DNA of 64,000 nucleotides from Portulaca oleracea (GCA_029582165.1 CM055888.1:18216001-18280000), one strand, 5' to 3'; numbered from the stretch's first letter, positions 30,077 to 41,519 are shown. Made by a program: numbers and translations. The notes: generated from the letters alone by a model not told the origin.

Positions 30077-32084
30077 TGTAAAACCCCGAAAAAATCCAAA
30101 GATGTTGACCGTAACGTCGCTAATAAATTAGGTTTGACTTCGTGATTTATTATTATTCGTTTGTGTTTATTTATGCTAACGCTTGAGCTCGTAGGACCGT
30201 TGAGGGGCTAACAAGGGTAGAATAGTATTTTCCGCTGGTTAATATTATGTTATATGAATAATTACGTGAATATTATTTGTTATGTGATTATTATTAATGA
30301 TATTTTTATCAGTGTTATTATTATTATTACTACTATTATTATTATTATTAGTTTGTTTTTAGAAAAATCAGATTTTACTGTTGGGTTGGGTTAAGATTAA
30401 GAATAGACTAATTGGGCCTAGATATGGTTTAATATAAAAACCCCTCTCTCTCTCAAAACCCTAATTTCCTCTCAAACCAAACCCAAACCCTAGCCTCCCT
30501 CTTCCCATCTCTCTCTCTCCTCTCAGCCGGCAGCCACCGCGATACCACCGGCAGCCACCGCACCTACCACCACCGTTTTTCTTTCTCTCTCTCTCTGTCT
30601 CTCTCTCTCTCTCTCTTTCTCTCTCATTTTTGTGCTCCACCTCTCGCGCTCCCGCACCACTGTGCCACCACCGCTGACAGTGCGCCTGCACCACCGCCAC
30701 CACCGCGGAAATCCCCAGAACCGTCCGACCCTCAAGACGCTTCTCTCTCTCCTTCTCTTTCTCTTCTTTTTCTCTCTCTTGATCTCTCTTTCTCTCTCTC
30801 TCTCTCTGCAACTGTCCAGGCGACCACCGTCGATCGCCGCCGCCGCCTGCAACACCGGAGACCACCGCACACTTCCCGTCGCCACCGCAGCCGCCGCATG
30901 ACCACTCTAGTCCTACCTTGGGTTTGCTATCGCTATTGCGTGGGTGTGGTTCGAACCCGATCGCGACCAAAACTGCGCGCGCCGGACCTCCGACCACCGC
31001 CGACCGACGTGCCGTGACCCAGCCACCCTGACCGACCGCCTCTGCCCTAGCACCAGCCACCCTTGCGTAAACCCTAAAAATTTTTGAAACTTTTATTCTC
31101 TTCCTTTTCTGATTATATTGTTGTTGTTATTAATATTATTATTATTATTATTATTAATCCTTGTTTTAAATCTTGTAATTTGGGTAGATAGGGTGTAAAC
31201 TTTATTAAGTTGTTATTTGTAATTAATTTGTTCTTGTATTGTATTATTTATTTGTAATTTTTGTATCAAGTATTATGTGTAATTAATGTCCTAAATTGGT
31301 GTATTAGGGTTGTAATAGTTGTAGTGAAATTATTAATGTTTAATTGTTTAATGTACCTTAATTTCTTGTGAAGCATGTTTAGGATTTTAGATGACACTAT
31401 TATTGTATGCACGAATTAAAAATTTAATTACCTAGATTAATTCTTGAATCGTTAGTTAAGTATTCGTATGCTCTTTAATTCTCTTAGGTTTCATTCATGT
31501 TTAATTTTTATGTTTAAATCTTGTTAAATAAATTAGGTTGTTTGAATTACTAAAGTTCGATTCTTGTTTATTAATTCATAATTCTTGATTGAATCTTGTA
31601 GAAGAGATTAGTAGTTTAAATATTATATGTACTTTATTTGTTCTTTAAGTTCTTTCTTGAATCTTGATTAAGAAATTCGTGTTTTATAATCATCCATGTT
31701 GTAATTTTGGATCTTGAAATAGTATATTGTAAAGTTCATGTTTAGGGAAATGTTATTATTATTTCATGTATGCTTTTAGGGTTAGTGGAAATATTAAAGT
31801 TGATTTTATGTTCTACATTTTAGTTTTGATGATAGGAGATTTGATGTTTGGACTTTAGATGGTTTAAACTAATTACCTTGGACCTTAGTTACTGTTTTAA
31901 GCCCAAATTAGAATCCCGGGACCAAATGGTGAAAGTTAGAACCGAAATTATAAATTAAATAAGAACCGGGATCGGGACAGTTTTGTTAGTGCCTAAAGAT
32001 CGGGTCACCACGATTAGTATAGTTGTCCTTTAATCGAACCCTTTGGACTGCAGATTCCCCTAGATGTTTGCTTTCATAGGAATT

Positions 32085-32560
32085 TTGCGGAACGGACTTT
32101 TGAGTTGTATAGCTCGAGTTATAGTCGTTTTACTAGAACCTGTCGGAACTGGACCAATTGTGAAGAGGGGTGTTTTTAGTGTCCTTCGCGACTGATTTGG
32201 GCTTAGCCATCAACACGGAAATTTTAGTAGACATCCCGAGGTTTCCAAAAAGTCCAGAACCAGACCCATAGGATATCAGGAAGTCGCGTTGTGACCCGTT
32301 TTATGTGAACATTATAATATGTCTTCCGCTAAGTTTTGTCTGTTAACGTTAGTTTGCGGAACGGACTTTTGAGAACCTGTCGGAACTGGACCAACTGTGA
32401 AGAGGGGTGTTTTTAGTGTCCTTCGCGACTGATTTGGGCTTAGCCATCAACATGGAAATTTTAGTAGACATCCCGAGGTTTCCAAAAAGTCCAGAACCGG
32501 ACCCATAGGATGTCAGGAAGTCGCGTTGTGACACGTTTTATGTGAACATTATAATATGTC
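32085..32560 (+). repeat. Duplication with templated insert in element T 5' LTR
   Basis: A block of about 210 bp from GCGGAACGGACTTTTGAG occurs twice (from about 32087 and from 32354). Between the copies lie about 31 bases (32323-32353) identical to the LTR's own end region at about 33951-33981. The second copy also skips about 33 bases after TTTTGAG. The 3' LTR (37325-37560) has the block once and no insert. Confidence 0.8.
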
Positions 32561-33119
32561 CTCTGTTGGCTTTTATTTATGAAAAATTGTTGAGTAAATG
32601 TTATGTGTGAACTTGTTCCTTGAATGTGTTAAGTGTAAACCATAAATGATAGGAACCTAAGAGTTCCTAGGGGATGGGTTAGGTAGTTGATAGTTAATAC
32701 TAACTTCGTTAGAACGCGTTTTGATTAGATAACTATTCTTATTCTAGGCCGAGTTAGTGTGAGACGTTAGCGAGCTCAAGTGTGTTCTTCTTTTTGCTGT
32801 GCTGTGAAGTATATCAGGTAATGTCTATGCTCTAATCCCCACAGGGATGCTCTTTAAATGTGTTTTAATGTTTTCTAATCTGGTTTGAGAATTGCATCCC
32901 GAAAGGGGACTTTTGTGGAAATGTGACCATCTGCTTTGGATAACTGATTGTATTTGTTTGTGCTTTGATTTTATTGAGTTGAGAAATTGGATGGTCTTTT
33001 ATCAACGGTTTTATTATTGGTTTGATAAACCTGGGTTGGGTTTGACTTGAGACTTGTGAGCTGAGTTTGAATAATATACTAATAATTCAAAGTGGAAACA
33101 TAAAGCGGGTTGTTGTTTT

Positions 33120-33540
33120 GATGCCTTTAACAGGCTAATATTCATGCGGGTGATAACCCCGAGATCAGGATTCGATGCCTGTATGGGTTATGTGCTAGGA
33201 GATCAGGGTTTCATCCCTGATATAGGATAGAGGTTATGATGCCCTTGATGGGCGATTGTTTTGATGCCTTTGAGAGGCTAATATCCATTCGGGTGATAAC
33301 CCCGAGATCATGATTCGATGCCTGTATGGGTTATGTGCCAGGAGATCAGGGTTTCATCCCTGATATAGGATAGAGGTTATGATGCCCTTGATGGGCGATT
33401 GTTGATGCCTTTGAGAGGCTAATATTCATGTGGGTGATAACCCCGAGATCAGGATTCGATGCCTGTATGGGTTATGTGCCAGGAGATCAGGGTTGCATCC
33501 CTTATATAGGATAGTTGTTATGATGCCTTTGGCAGGCGAT
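33120..33540 (+). repeat. About 143 bp tandem repeats in element T 5' LTR
   Basis: Three units plus a partial one, beginning 'gatgcctttaacagg' (about 33120), 'gatgcctttgagagg' (about 33263 and 33402) and 'gatgcctttggcagg' (about 33523). Each contains gggtgataaccccgagatca and a 'tatgggttatgtgc' phrase. The 3' LTR has the same set at 38120-38540. Confidence 0.85.
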
Positions 33541-34024
33541 GTTCTTTTTGGATTTGATCTCCCGCCCGCGACTTAAAATATGGATTGAATGGGTTGAGGA
33601 AAACAGATAAGGGTTAAAGGTTTGAGAAATGGTTTGACTTGTTCCCTCTCCCCAAAATGAATTGAAATGAACTTAGACTGTTTTAAACGTTAGGGGTAGA
33701 CATTATTGAGATTTCCCCCTCATTTTTGAAATGTTTTGTTTTCAGGTGAAGATCTGAATGTTGGGGACGGGATTTAGAAGTGAGGACGACGAGTCTAGAA
33801 GTCCTTGAATCTTTTTATTTTGTTTTCGTTATGATGTCTTCAAGTTTGTTTTGAGTTGTTAGTAGTTACCGTTAGCAGACAGTTGTGTTCCTTTCTCGCC
33901 TTGTGTTCCTTCGGGAATACGGCAGTGACGCCCAAACTAAATTTGAAGTCTTCCGCTAAGTTTTGTCTGTTAACGTTAGTTTGACTTTGACTTTCTATAA
34001 TTGAATTTCCGGGGCGTTACAGAA

Positions 34025-34036
34025 TGGTATCAGAGC
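34025..34036 (+). other. Element T primer binding site
   Basis: TGGTATCAGAGC, 3 bases after the 5' LTR. Confidence 0.88.
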
Positions 34037-34281
34037 TCTGGGTTGCGACCTAGTAGCTCCTCAGAGTCCTTTAGGTTTAGATGGACCCTAGGAAGCTAAG
34101 TTCGGAATGATGAGTGTAGGATGGGAAAAAGGGATTCATGCTTTCTAAAGTTGCGCGGTTATGAATATAATGTTCTCTGTGTTGCTAATATGTTTGATTA
34201 TGTAGGATGGCATAACGCACACACTGTCACCAGCACCCCACGCCGTGCTTTCACCGCTACACACCCATTCCTCCTGGTGGG

Positions 34282-34416
34282 TACTTGGGAACCCACATGC
34301 TAAACTTCTATGACGAGATCGACCGGTACACCAAGGGTGTCCCGAACTCCTGCTTGCAGGGCAATGAGGAAGCTCAGGCCAACGCTTTTCTACTCACCTT
34401 ACGAGATGATCCCTAG
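34282..34416 (+). pseudogene. Element T gag-like fragment
   Basis: A 44-codon open stretch, YLGTHMLNFYDEIDRY ... EEAQANAFLLTLRDDP, ending at TAG 34414-34416. Its position after the primer site and its WxxLxxxP-like ending suggest a gag N-terminal remnant, but I cannot assign it firmly. No in-frame start is obvious; 34037-34281 holds no recognisable coding sequence. Confidence 0.4.
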
Positions 34417-34599
34417 TGGGGCCATACTGTGCCGTCGTTGCTGCCAGCCCTACTTTCGGAGGAGGGGTACCCCCACCTGTGCTGTTGGTGTCAGAGGTAC
34501 CGGGTAGAGCCGGGGCATCGAATCCCGGAGGTCTTTTCTAGGATCGCCCGGATTGGGATGCGCCGAGTAGAGAGGGTCCAGGTGAACCCAGCTCCAGCA

Positions 34600-34770
34600 C
34601 CAGCTGAGGTTCATGAGGATGACCCTGAAGAGAGCACCTAGGATCCCGAGCCCGAGGTAACCTCATAGGATCAAGAGGATGACCCAGCTCCAGCACCTTA
34701 CGAGAGGATCCGGAGGAGGATCCCACCGAGGACAGCACCTAGGATCCCGAGCCCGAGGTAACCTCTAAGG
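34600..34770 (+). repeat. 100 bp direct repeat in element T internal region
   Basis: The phrase 'cacctaggatcccgagcccg' followed by aggtaacctc occurs at 34638-34667 and again at about 34737-34766. The surrounding sequence encodes Pro/Ala/Glu/Asp-rich peptides broken by stops, as in a gag or linker hinge. Confidence 0.6.
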
Positions 34771-34924
34771 TCACGGTTGCACCCGCCGTCGAGCCCGAGC
34801 ATGAGATCCCGCCCGAGGAGGAGGATGAGATGGACCGGAGGACAGGAGAAGACCCCGAGGAGGGCTCGGGGGATGAGACGAGTGATCCTGAGTGGACTCC
34901 AGTTTCGGCGAGGAAGAACCCTCG

Positions 34925-35166
34925 ATGCAGGAGGAAATAAGCTTTACAAGGACCTGAAACAGATGTTCTGGTGGAGTAATATGAAACAAGAAGATTTAAG
35001 CTATGAAGAACAACCGCTGGAAATATTAGATCGCAGAGAAAAACAACTTCGAAGGAAAGTAGTCCCCTTGGTAAAAGTACGATGGGCAAATCATACCACA
35101 ACGGAAGCAACCTGGGAAACCGAAGACGAAATGAAGAAGAAGTACCCTCACTTGTTCCAAGCCTAA
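34925..35166 (+). pseudogene. Element T integrase zinc-region scrap fused to chromodomain
   Basis: The frame reads NKLYKDLKQMFWWSNMKQE, the start of the chromovirus integrase zinc region, and then passes at once to LEILDRREKQLRRK, VPLVKVRWANH and EATWETEDEMKKKYPHLF, a typical Tekay integrase chromodomain (aromatic residues W, W, Y/F; C-terminal helix), ending TAA 35164-35166. RT, RNase H and the integrase core are all missing. The chromodomain, which in this family is thought to direct integration to marked chromatin, is open in frame. Confidence 0.85.
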
Positions 35167-35176
35167 GGCGCGTCAA

Positions 35177-35318
35177 GTTTCGGGGACGAAACTTCTTTTA
35201 AGAAGGTAGTATTGTAAAACCTCGAGTTTTAGGAGGAATAAAACCGTTAGTTTTCTTACCGGACCGTTAGGGTTAAGTTCAAGTTTCGAGGACGAAACTT
35301 CTTTTAAGAAGGTAATGA
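35177..35318 (+). repeat. Doubled 3' border of element T
   Basis: The phrase 'gaggacgaaacttcttttaa' with gaaggta occurs at about 35184-35206 and again at about 35289-35313. Both are followed by TGTAAAACC, the LTR start. The first is a false border (35215: TGTAAAACCTCGAG); the second is the real 3' LTR. This is a short duplication of the polypurine and LTR junction. Confidence 0.65.
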
Positions 35319-35833
35319 TGTAAAACCCCGAAAAATCCAAAGATGTTGACCGTAACGTCGTTAATAAATTAGGTTTGACTTCGTGATTTATTATTATTCG
35401 TTTGTGTTTATTTATGCTAACGCTTGAGCTCGTAGGACCGTTGAGGGGCTAACAAGGGTAGAATAGTATTTTCCGCTGGTTAATATTATGTTATATGAAT
35501 AATTACGTGAATATTATTTGTTATGTGATTATTATTAATGATATTATTATCAGTGTTATTATTATTATTACTATTATTATTATTATTATTAGTTTGTTTT
35601 TAGAAAAATCAGATTTTAGTGTTGGGTTGGGTTAAGATTAAGAATAGACTAATTGGGCCTAGATATGGTTTAATATAAAAACCCCTCTCTCTCTCTCAAA
35701 ACCCTAATCTCCTCTCAAACCAAACCCAAACCCTAGCCTCCCTCTTCCCATCTCTCTCTCTCCTCTCAGCCGCCAGCTGCCAGCCACCGCGATACCACCG
35801 GCAGCCACCGCACCTACCACCACCGTTTTTCTT

Positions 35834-35871
<38 letters not shown>

Positions 35872-36346
35872 GTGTTCCACCTCTCGCGCCCTCCGCCGCA
35901 CCACCAGGCCACCGCCACCACCGTCGGAAATCCCCGGTAACCGTCCGACCCCTCAGTATCGCTTCTTTCTCTCTCCTTCTCTTTCTCTTATTTTTCTCTA
36001 TTTCTCTCTCTCTCTCTCTGCAACTGTCCAGGCGACCACCGTCGATCGCCGCCGCCGCCTGCAACACCGGAGACCACCGCACACTTCCCGTCGCCACCGC
36101 AGGCTGTCGCACAGCAGCCACTCTAGTCCTACCTTGGGTTTGCTACTGCTATTGCTGTGGGTGTGGTTCGAACCCGACTGCCGACCGAAACCTGCGGCTG
36201 CCGCCCAGACCTCCGACCACCGCCGACCGACGTGCCGTGACCCAGCCACCCTGACCGACCGCCTCTGCCCTAGCACCAGCCACCCTTGCGTAAACCCTAA
36301 AAATTTTTGAAACTTTTATTCTCTTCCTTTTCTGATTATATTGTTG

Positions 36347-36396
<50 letters not shown>

Positions 36397-39022
36397 CCTT
36401 GTTTTAAATCTTGTAATTTGGGTAGATAGGGTGTAAACTTTATTAAGTTGTTATTTGTAATTAATTTGTTCTTGTATTGTATTATTTATTTGTAATTTTT
36501 GTATCAAGTATTATGTGTAATTAATGTCCTAAATTGGTGTATTAGGGTTGTAATAGTTGTAGTGAAATTATTAATGTTTAATTGTTTAATGTACCTTAAT
36601 TTCTTGTGAAGCATGTTTAGGATTTTAGATGACACTATTATTGTATGCACGAATTAAAAATTTAATTACCTAGATTAATTCTTGAATCGTTAGTTAAGTA
36701 TTCGTATGCTCTTTAATTCTCTTAGGTTTCATTCATGTTTAATTTTTATGTTTAAATCTTGTTAAATAAGTTAGGTTGTTTGAATTACTAAAGTTCGATT
36801 CTTGTTTATTAATTCATAATTCTTGATTGAATCTTGTAGAAGAGATTAGTAGTTTAAATGTTATATGTAATTTATTTGTTCTTTAAGTTCTTTCTTGAAT
36901 CTTGATTAAGAAATTCGTGTTTTATAATCATCCATGTTGTAATTTTGGATCTTGAAATAGTATATTGTAAAGTTCATGTTTAGGGAAATGTTATTATTAT
37001 TTCATGTATGCTTTTAGGGTTAGTGGAAATATTAAAGTTGATTTTATGTTCTACATTTTAGTTTTGATGATAGGAGATTTGATGTTTGGACTTTAGATGG
37101 TTTAAACTAATTACCTTGGACCTTAGTTACTGTTTTAAGCCCAAATTAGAATCCCGGGACCAAATGGTGAAAGTTAGAACCGAAATTATAAATTAAATAA
37201 GAACCGGGATCGGGACAGTTTTGTTAGTGCCTAAAGATCGGGTTACCACGATTAGTATAGTTGTCCTTTAATCGAACCCTTTGGGCTGGAGATTCCCCTA
37301 GATGTTAGCTTTCATAGGAATTTTGCGGAACGGACTTTTGAGTTATATAGCTCGAGTTATAGTCGTTTTACCAGAACCTGTCGGAACTGGACCAATTGTG
37401 AAGAGGGGTGTTTTTAGAGTCCTTCGCGACTGATTTGGGCTTAGCCAGCAACATGGAAATTTTAGTAGACATCCCGAGGTTTCCGAAAAGTCCAGAACCG
37501 GACCCATAGGATGTCAGGAAGTCGCGTTGTGACACGTTTTATGTGAACATTATAATATGTCCTCTGTTGGCTTTTATTTATGAAAAATTGTTGAGTAAAT
37601 GTTATGTGTGAACTTGTTCCTTGAATGTGTTAAGTGTAAACCATAAATGATAGGAACCTAAGAGTTCCTAGGGGATGGGTTAGGTAGTTGATAGTTAATA
37701 CTAACTTCGTTAGAATGCGTTTTGATTAGATAACTATTCTTATTCTAGGCCGAGTTAGTGCGAGACGTTAGCGAGCTCAAGTGTGTTCTTCTTTTTGCTG
37801 TGCTGTGAAGTATATCAGGTAATGTCTATGCTATAATCCCCACCGGGATGCTCTTTAAATGTGTTTTAATGTTTTCTAATCTGTTTTGAGAATTGCATCC
37901 CGAAAGGGGACTTTTGTGGAAATGTGACCATCTGCTTTGGATAACTGATTGTATTTGTTTGTGCTTTGATTTTATTGAGTTGAGAAATTGGATGGTCTTT
38001 TATCAACGGTTTTATTATTGGTTTGATAAACCTGGGTTGGGTTTGACTTGAGACTTGTGAGCTGAGTTTGAATAATATACTAATAATTCAAAGTGGAAAC
38101 ATAAAGCGGGTTGTTGTTTTGATGCCTTTAACAGGCTAATATTCATGCGGGTGATAACCCCGAGATCAGGATTCGATGCCTGTATGGGTTATGTGCTAGG
38201 AGATCAGGGTTTCATCCCTGATATAGGATAGAGGTTATGATGCCCTTGATGGGCGATTGTTTTGATGCCTTTGAGAGGCTAATATCCATGCGGGTGATAA
38301 CCCCGAGATCAGGATTCGATGCCTGTGTGGGTTATGTGCCAGGAGATTAGGGTTTCATCCCTGATATAGGATAGAGGTTATGATGCCCTTGATGGGAGAT
38401 TGTTGATGCCTTTGAGAGGCTAATATTAATGCGGGTGATAACCCCGAGATCAGGATTCGATGCCTGTATGGGTTATGTGCCAGGAGATCAGGGTTGCACC
38501 CCTGATATAGGATAGTTGTTATGATTCCTTTGGCAGGCGATGTTCTTTTCGGATTTGATCTCCCGCCCGCGACTTAAAATATGGATTGAATGGGTTGAGG
38601 AAAACAGATAAGGGTTAAAGGTTTGAGAAATGGTTTGACTTGTTCCCTCTCCCCAAAATGAATTGAAATGAACTTAAACTGTTTTAAACGTTAGGGGTAG
38701 ACATTATTGAGATTTCCCCCTCATTTTTGAAATGTTTTGTTTCCAGGTGAAGATCTGAATGTTGGGGACGGGATTTAGAAGTGAGGACGACGAGTCTAGA
38801 AGTCCTTGAATCTTTTTATTTTGTTTTCGTTATGATGTCTTCAAGTTTGTTTTGAGTTGTTAGTAGTTACCGTTAGCAGACAGTTGTGTTCCTTTCTCGC
38901 CTTGTGTTCCTTCGGGAATACGGCAGTGACGCCCAAACTAAATTTGAAGTCTTCCGCTAAGTTTTGTCTGTTAACGTTAGTTTGACTTTGACTTTCTATA
39001 ATTGAATTTTCGGGGCGTTACA
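35319..39022 (+). repeat. Element T 3' LTR
   Basis: 3,704 bp, TGTAAAAC...GTTACA, colinear with the 5' LTR except for the latter's 241 bp extra block. It contains an ATT microsatellite (36350-36393), a CT tract (35832-35866), CCACCG-rich stretch and three tandem units at 38120-38540. No gene is seen. Confidence 0.9.
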
Positions 39023-39027
39023 TGTAA
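39023..39027. repeat. Target site duplication of element T (right)
   Basis: TGTAA, matching 30072-30076. Confidence 0.92.
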
Positions 39028-39546
39028 TCATTAGGCTAGATGATGTAAGCCCTTAAAGGCTCTCTTCTTGATTGTACACGCCTAGGGGGGGCATTAGTAG
39101 TATAAATAGACCCCTTAGGGTGCTTCATTTCACACATTACATTCTATTGAATCATAATAAACACCCAAATTCTCTCTAAAGTTGTCATGCTTTAGTTTCT
39201 AGCATTCTAGCTAGAGTTTCGGATTTCTAGAGGGGAATTCGATCAAATCTTCTCTTCTTTTCCAAGAGGGAGCAATCTTGGATGGTGCAAAGGAGGAGTT
39301 GGATATCAAATTGATTGTGGTGCGTCTATATCAATCAAGGAGATTTCCATTGCCAATTCTATCTTGTTTCTACATCAAGTCGTATTGTTCTTCATTGGTT
39401 GGTACGTTTTGCTTAGTCTTTTGTTTCTCTTGATTGTCATTCTTGTCATAATCATTAGAACTCTCGTCCAAGCCTTTCGTTTCATACCTTTTTTTCCATT
39501 CGTTTCATTCGTTTGTTTGAGAAATCAACAATCACAAGTTCTTACT
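39028..39546 (+). repeat. Element D 3' LTR, right part (truncated)
   Basis: Continues the LTR split by element T, with a TATA box near 39100. It stops at TTCTTACTTG, about 65 bp short of the expected ATTATGCATCA end, and joins minus-strand pol through the shared word TACTTG. Confidence 0.85.
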
Positions 39547-39674
39547 TGATTGTGATTTTGTTTATGGCTCGACAATCCATACACATTCTTTGTGAACCAT
39601 CTTTCTAGGGCACAAGTAAGACCGGAACGGCACATGGACTCATGCTTTCACGTACCAAGCCTTTGGATAAAAGC
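39547..39674 (-). pseudogene. B1 RT start, second copy
   Basis: Minus-strand RT sequence ([12 protein letters not shown] ... VLLVPKK ... [12 protein letters not shown]) equivalent to 13325-13511, so this stretch is present twice around element D. Small deletions (cgtaggcggtttg for cggtaggccggtttg) break the frame at about 39705-39720. Confidence 0.8.
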
Positions 39675-41519
39675 TCATCTACTTGCCTTTGCACTTCTTT
39701 TTGATTCATTCGTAGGCGGTTTGTTGGGGAGCATAGAACCCGGAACTAGATCAATCTTGTGCTCAACTTCCCTTCTTGGAGGTAATCCCTTGGGCATCTC
39801 TTTTGGGAACAAGTGTTTGAAACGTTCCAAAAGGGGGTGAAGACGTGCATGCTCAATAGTTGGGGACGCTTCTTCCTCCTCCAAGTTTGCTAAAATAAGA
39901 TCTTTATGCTCTTGAAATTCATGATGTTCGGCCTTCATGAACGTCACTATGTTAGTCTCCTCCTTTTGTGGTTGTTGTTGGGGACGTATGATCGATGATG
40001 GTGAGAGAGGAGCCAAAGTGATCTTCTTTTTGTTGAGAATAAACGAATAGGTGTTCATTCTCCCATCATGCGTGACACTCCTATCAAAAAGCCAAGGTCT
40101 CCCTAGCAAAATATGACAAGCATCCATAGGAATTACATCACACCAAATAGAATCTTTGTAGCTTCTACCAATAGAGAGACTTACAAGAACACGATGAACC
40201 ACTCGAATTCCCTTCCCATGACTTAACCATTGAATGGTGTAAGGGGATGGGTGTGGACTAACCTCCAATTGTAGTTTGTTCACCATGGTTGTAGAGGCGG
40301 CATTAGTGCAACTTCCTCCATCAATGATTAGAGAACACACCTTGCCTTGAATAGTACATCTAGTGTGAAAGATGTTCTCCCTTTGTTCTAGATCATTTGG
40401 AACACTAGCAACACTTAAGGCCCTTCTTACTACTAACATTTCTCCTTCATCGGCCTCTTCTACCTCCTCTTCCTCATTCACGTCTTTTTCTTCTTCTTTC
40501 TCATGTTCATCCTCATGATACTCCGGTTCTACATACAAAGCACTTTGATATTCTACCAAAGATACTATTCTTTTGTTAGGACACTCCGACGCATAATGTC
40601 CTAAGCCTTGACAACGAAAACACCTCCTTGGGGCTAGGGGTTTTGGTTCTTGGACGTGGGGTTTGGAAATGGATGGGGGTTGATTTTGTGGCGCTCTTGT
40701 GTTTGGTTGTTTTGTGGGGAATGTGGGTTTTTGTGATGGATTGTATGGGCGTGTGTTTTGTGGGGTTTTGTATGTGGTTGGGTATTTGGAAACGTTTTCT
40801 TTTCCTCTTTCCTTTCTTTGCCTTTCTACTTTTAAGGCCAAAGAACTCAATTCGTCCAAAGATTGGTAAGGGTGTAATTCAACAATGTTACGAATCCAAT
40901 CATTTAGACCATATAGAAAACGTACCAAGGTTTGAGGTTCATCCTCTTGGAGATCACAACGCCAAAGGATATGCTTGAATTCCTTTGTGTATTCCTCAAC
41001 ACTTTTGCTCCCTTGGACCAAATGTTGCAATTTGTAATAGTTATCTTGGAGATAACTTGGCGGTAGGAACTTTTGTTGCAACTTCTTCTTCATTTTGATC
41101 CATACTTTGATCTTGTCCTTCCCTTGTAGTTGCCTCTTCTTTTGCAAATTTGTCCACCAAATGGACGCATGTTTCCGCAATTTAAGAGCCACATATTTGA
41201 CCTTCTTTTCAACTTGGACCTCCTTAAGATCAAAAACACGTTCTACGGTTTGCATCCAATCTAAAAAGTTTTCAGGATCAAGATTACCGTCAAATTCGGG
41301 GATCTCCACTTTGAAGTCGAAACGTTCCTCCCTTGGGGGACGTCTTTGTGGAACTTCTTCATCACTTTCATTGGTTTCACTACCTCCACGGTTCACCCTA
41401 TGTTGTAGATGCATGTATCTCTTAAGTTGTTCGTTGAGATTGGCGATTGTCCTCTTTAAAGCTCCAACATCTTCTTGGGGTTCCATTGGAGTAGATGCGG
41501 ATGTGCTAGAATCGTTCAT
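39675..41519 (-). CDS. B1 gag-protease
   Basis: Start MNDSSTSASTPMEPQ (ATG 41517-41519). About 614 codons: gag core RFDFKVEIPEF ... WWTNLQKKRQLQ ... VEEYTKEFKHILWRCDL, a Gln/Pro/Thr-rich link, an intact zinc knuckle CFRCQGLGHYASEC, an acidic linker, protease IIDGGSC and HILLGRPWLFDR, then the RT linker EMPKGLPPRREVEHKIDLVPGSMLPNK. It ends in a few out-of-frame residues after a small deletion. It looks competent for gag and protease. The open frame also reaches upstream to 41753 through the leader, but the conserved start is preferred. Confidence 0.87.
   Translation of the reverse strand: MNDSSTSASTPMEPQEDVGALKRTIANLNEQLKRYMHLQHRVNRGGSETNESDEEVPQRRPPREERFDFKVEIPEFDGNLDPENFLDWMQTVERVFDLKEVQVEKKVKYVALKLRKHASIWWTNLQKKRQLQGKDKIKVWIKMKKKLQQKFLPPSYLQDNYYKLQHLVQGSKSVEEYTKEFKHILWRCDLQEDEPQTLVRFLYGLNDWIRNIVELHPYQSLDELSSLALKVERQRKERGKENVSKYPTTYKTPQNTRPYNPSQKPTFPTKQPNTRAPQNQPPSISKPHVQEPKPLAPRRCFRCQGLGHYASECPNKRIVSLVEYQSALYVEPEYHEDEHEKEEEKDVNEEEEVEEADEGEMLVVRRALSVASVPNDLEQRENIFHTRCTIQGKVCSLIIDGGSCTNAASTTMVNKLQLEVSPHPSPYTIQWLSHGKGIRVVHRVLVSLSIGRSYKDSIWCDVIPMDACHILLGRPWLFDRSVTHDGRMNTYSFILNKKKITLAPLSPSSIIRPQQQPQKEETNIVTFMKAEHHEFQEHKDLILANLEEEEASPTIEHARLHPLLERFKHLFPKEMPKGLPPRREVEHKIDLVPGSMLPNKPPTNESKRSAKASR

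Larger units (their letters stand above)
30077..34021 (+). repeat. Element T 5' LTR
   Basis: 3,945 bp, TGTAAAAC...GTTACA. Contents in order: ATT microsatellites (30314-30352), CT-rich and CCACCG-rich stretch (30440-31060) that opens long Arg/Glu-rich frames on the minus strand with no domain, ATT repeats (31129-31155), AT-rich filler to about 31850, a 3' LTR-absent duplication (about 32323-32560), and about three 143 bp tandem repeats (33120-33540). It is 241 bp longer than the 3' LTR because of the duplication. No gene is seen in it. Confidence 0.9.
30077..39022 (+). mobile_element. Element T: Tekay-like chromovirus, internally deleted
   Basis: 8,946 bp inserted in the 3' LTR of element D with target duplication TGTAA. 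Termini are TGTAAAAC and GTTACA. LTRs are very long (3,945 and 3,704 bp), and the internal region is only about 1.3 kb. The primer site is TGGTATCAGAGC. What remains of coding sequence ends in a chromodomain. Very long LTRs plus an integrase chromodomain are typical of plant Tekay/Del elements. With no RT it is non-autonomous. Confidence 0.92.

Noticed and set aside
30461..31060. Long minus-strand frames with Arg/Glu repeats in the element T LTRs (also near 35700-36280)
   Set aside because: They come from CT/GA microsatellites and CCACCG repeats; the LTR is non-coding in this family.
33120..33540. Regularly spaced repeats resembling a CRISPR array
   Set aside because: Units of about 143 bp are repeated whole with no unique spacers, in both LTRs of a plant retrotransposon: an ordinary LTR tandem repeat.
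34025..34036. TGGTATCAGAGC as part of a tRNA gene
   Set aside because: Only the 12-base primer match is present, directly after an LTR end; there is no cloverleaf around it. The same holds for the other primer sites.
40628..40978. Plus-strand frame of Phe/Leu/Val-rich residues resembling a membrane protein (also 46162-46629, 6124-6519, 57739-58248)
   Set aside because: It is the antisense of the Pro/Gln/Thr-rich gag stretch; hydrophobic antisense frames recur wherever this gag occurs.
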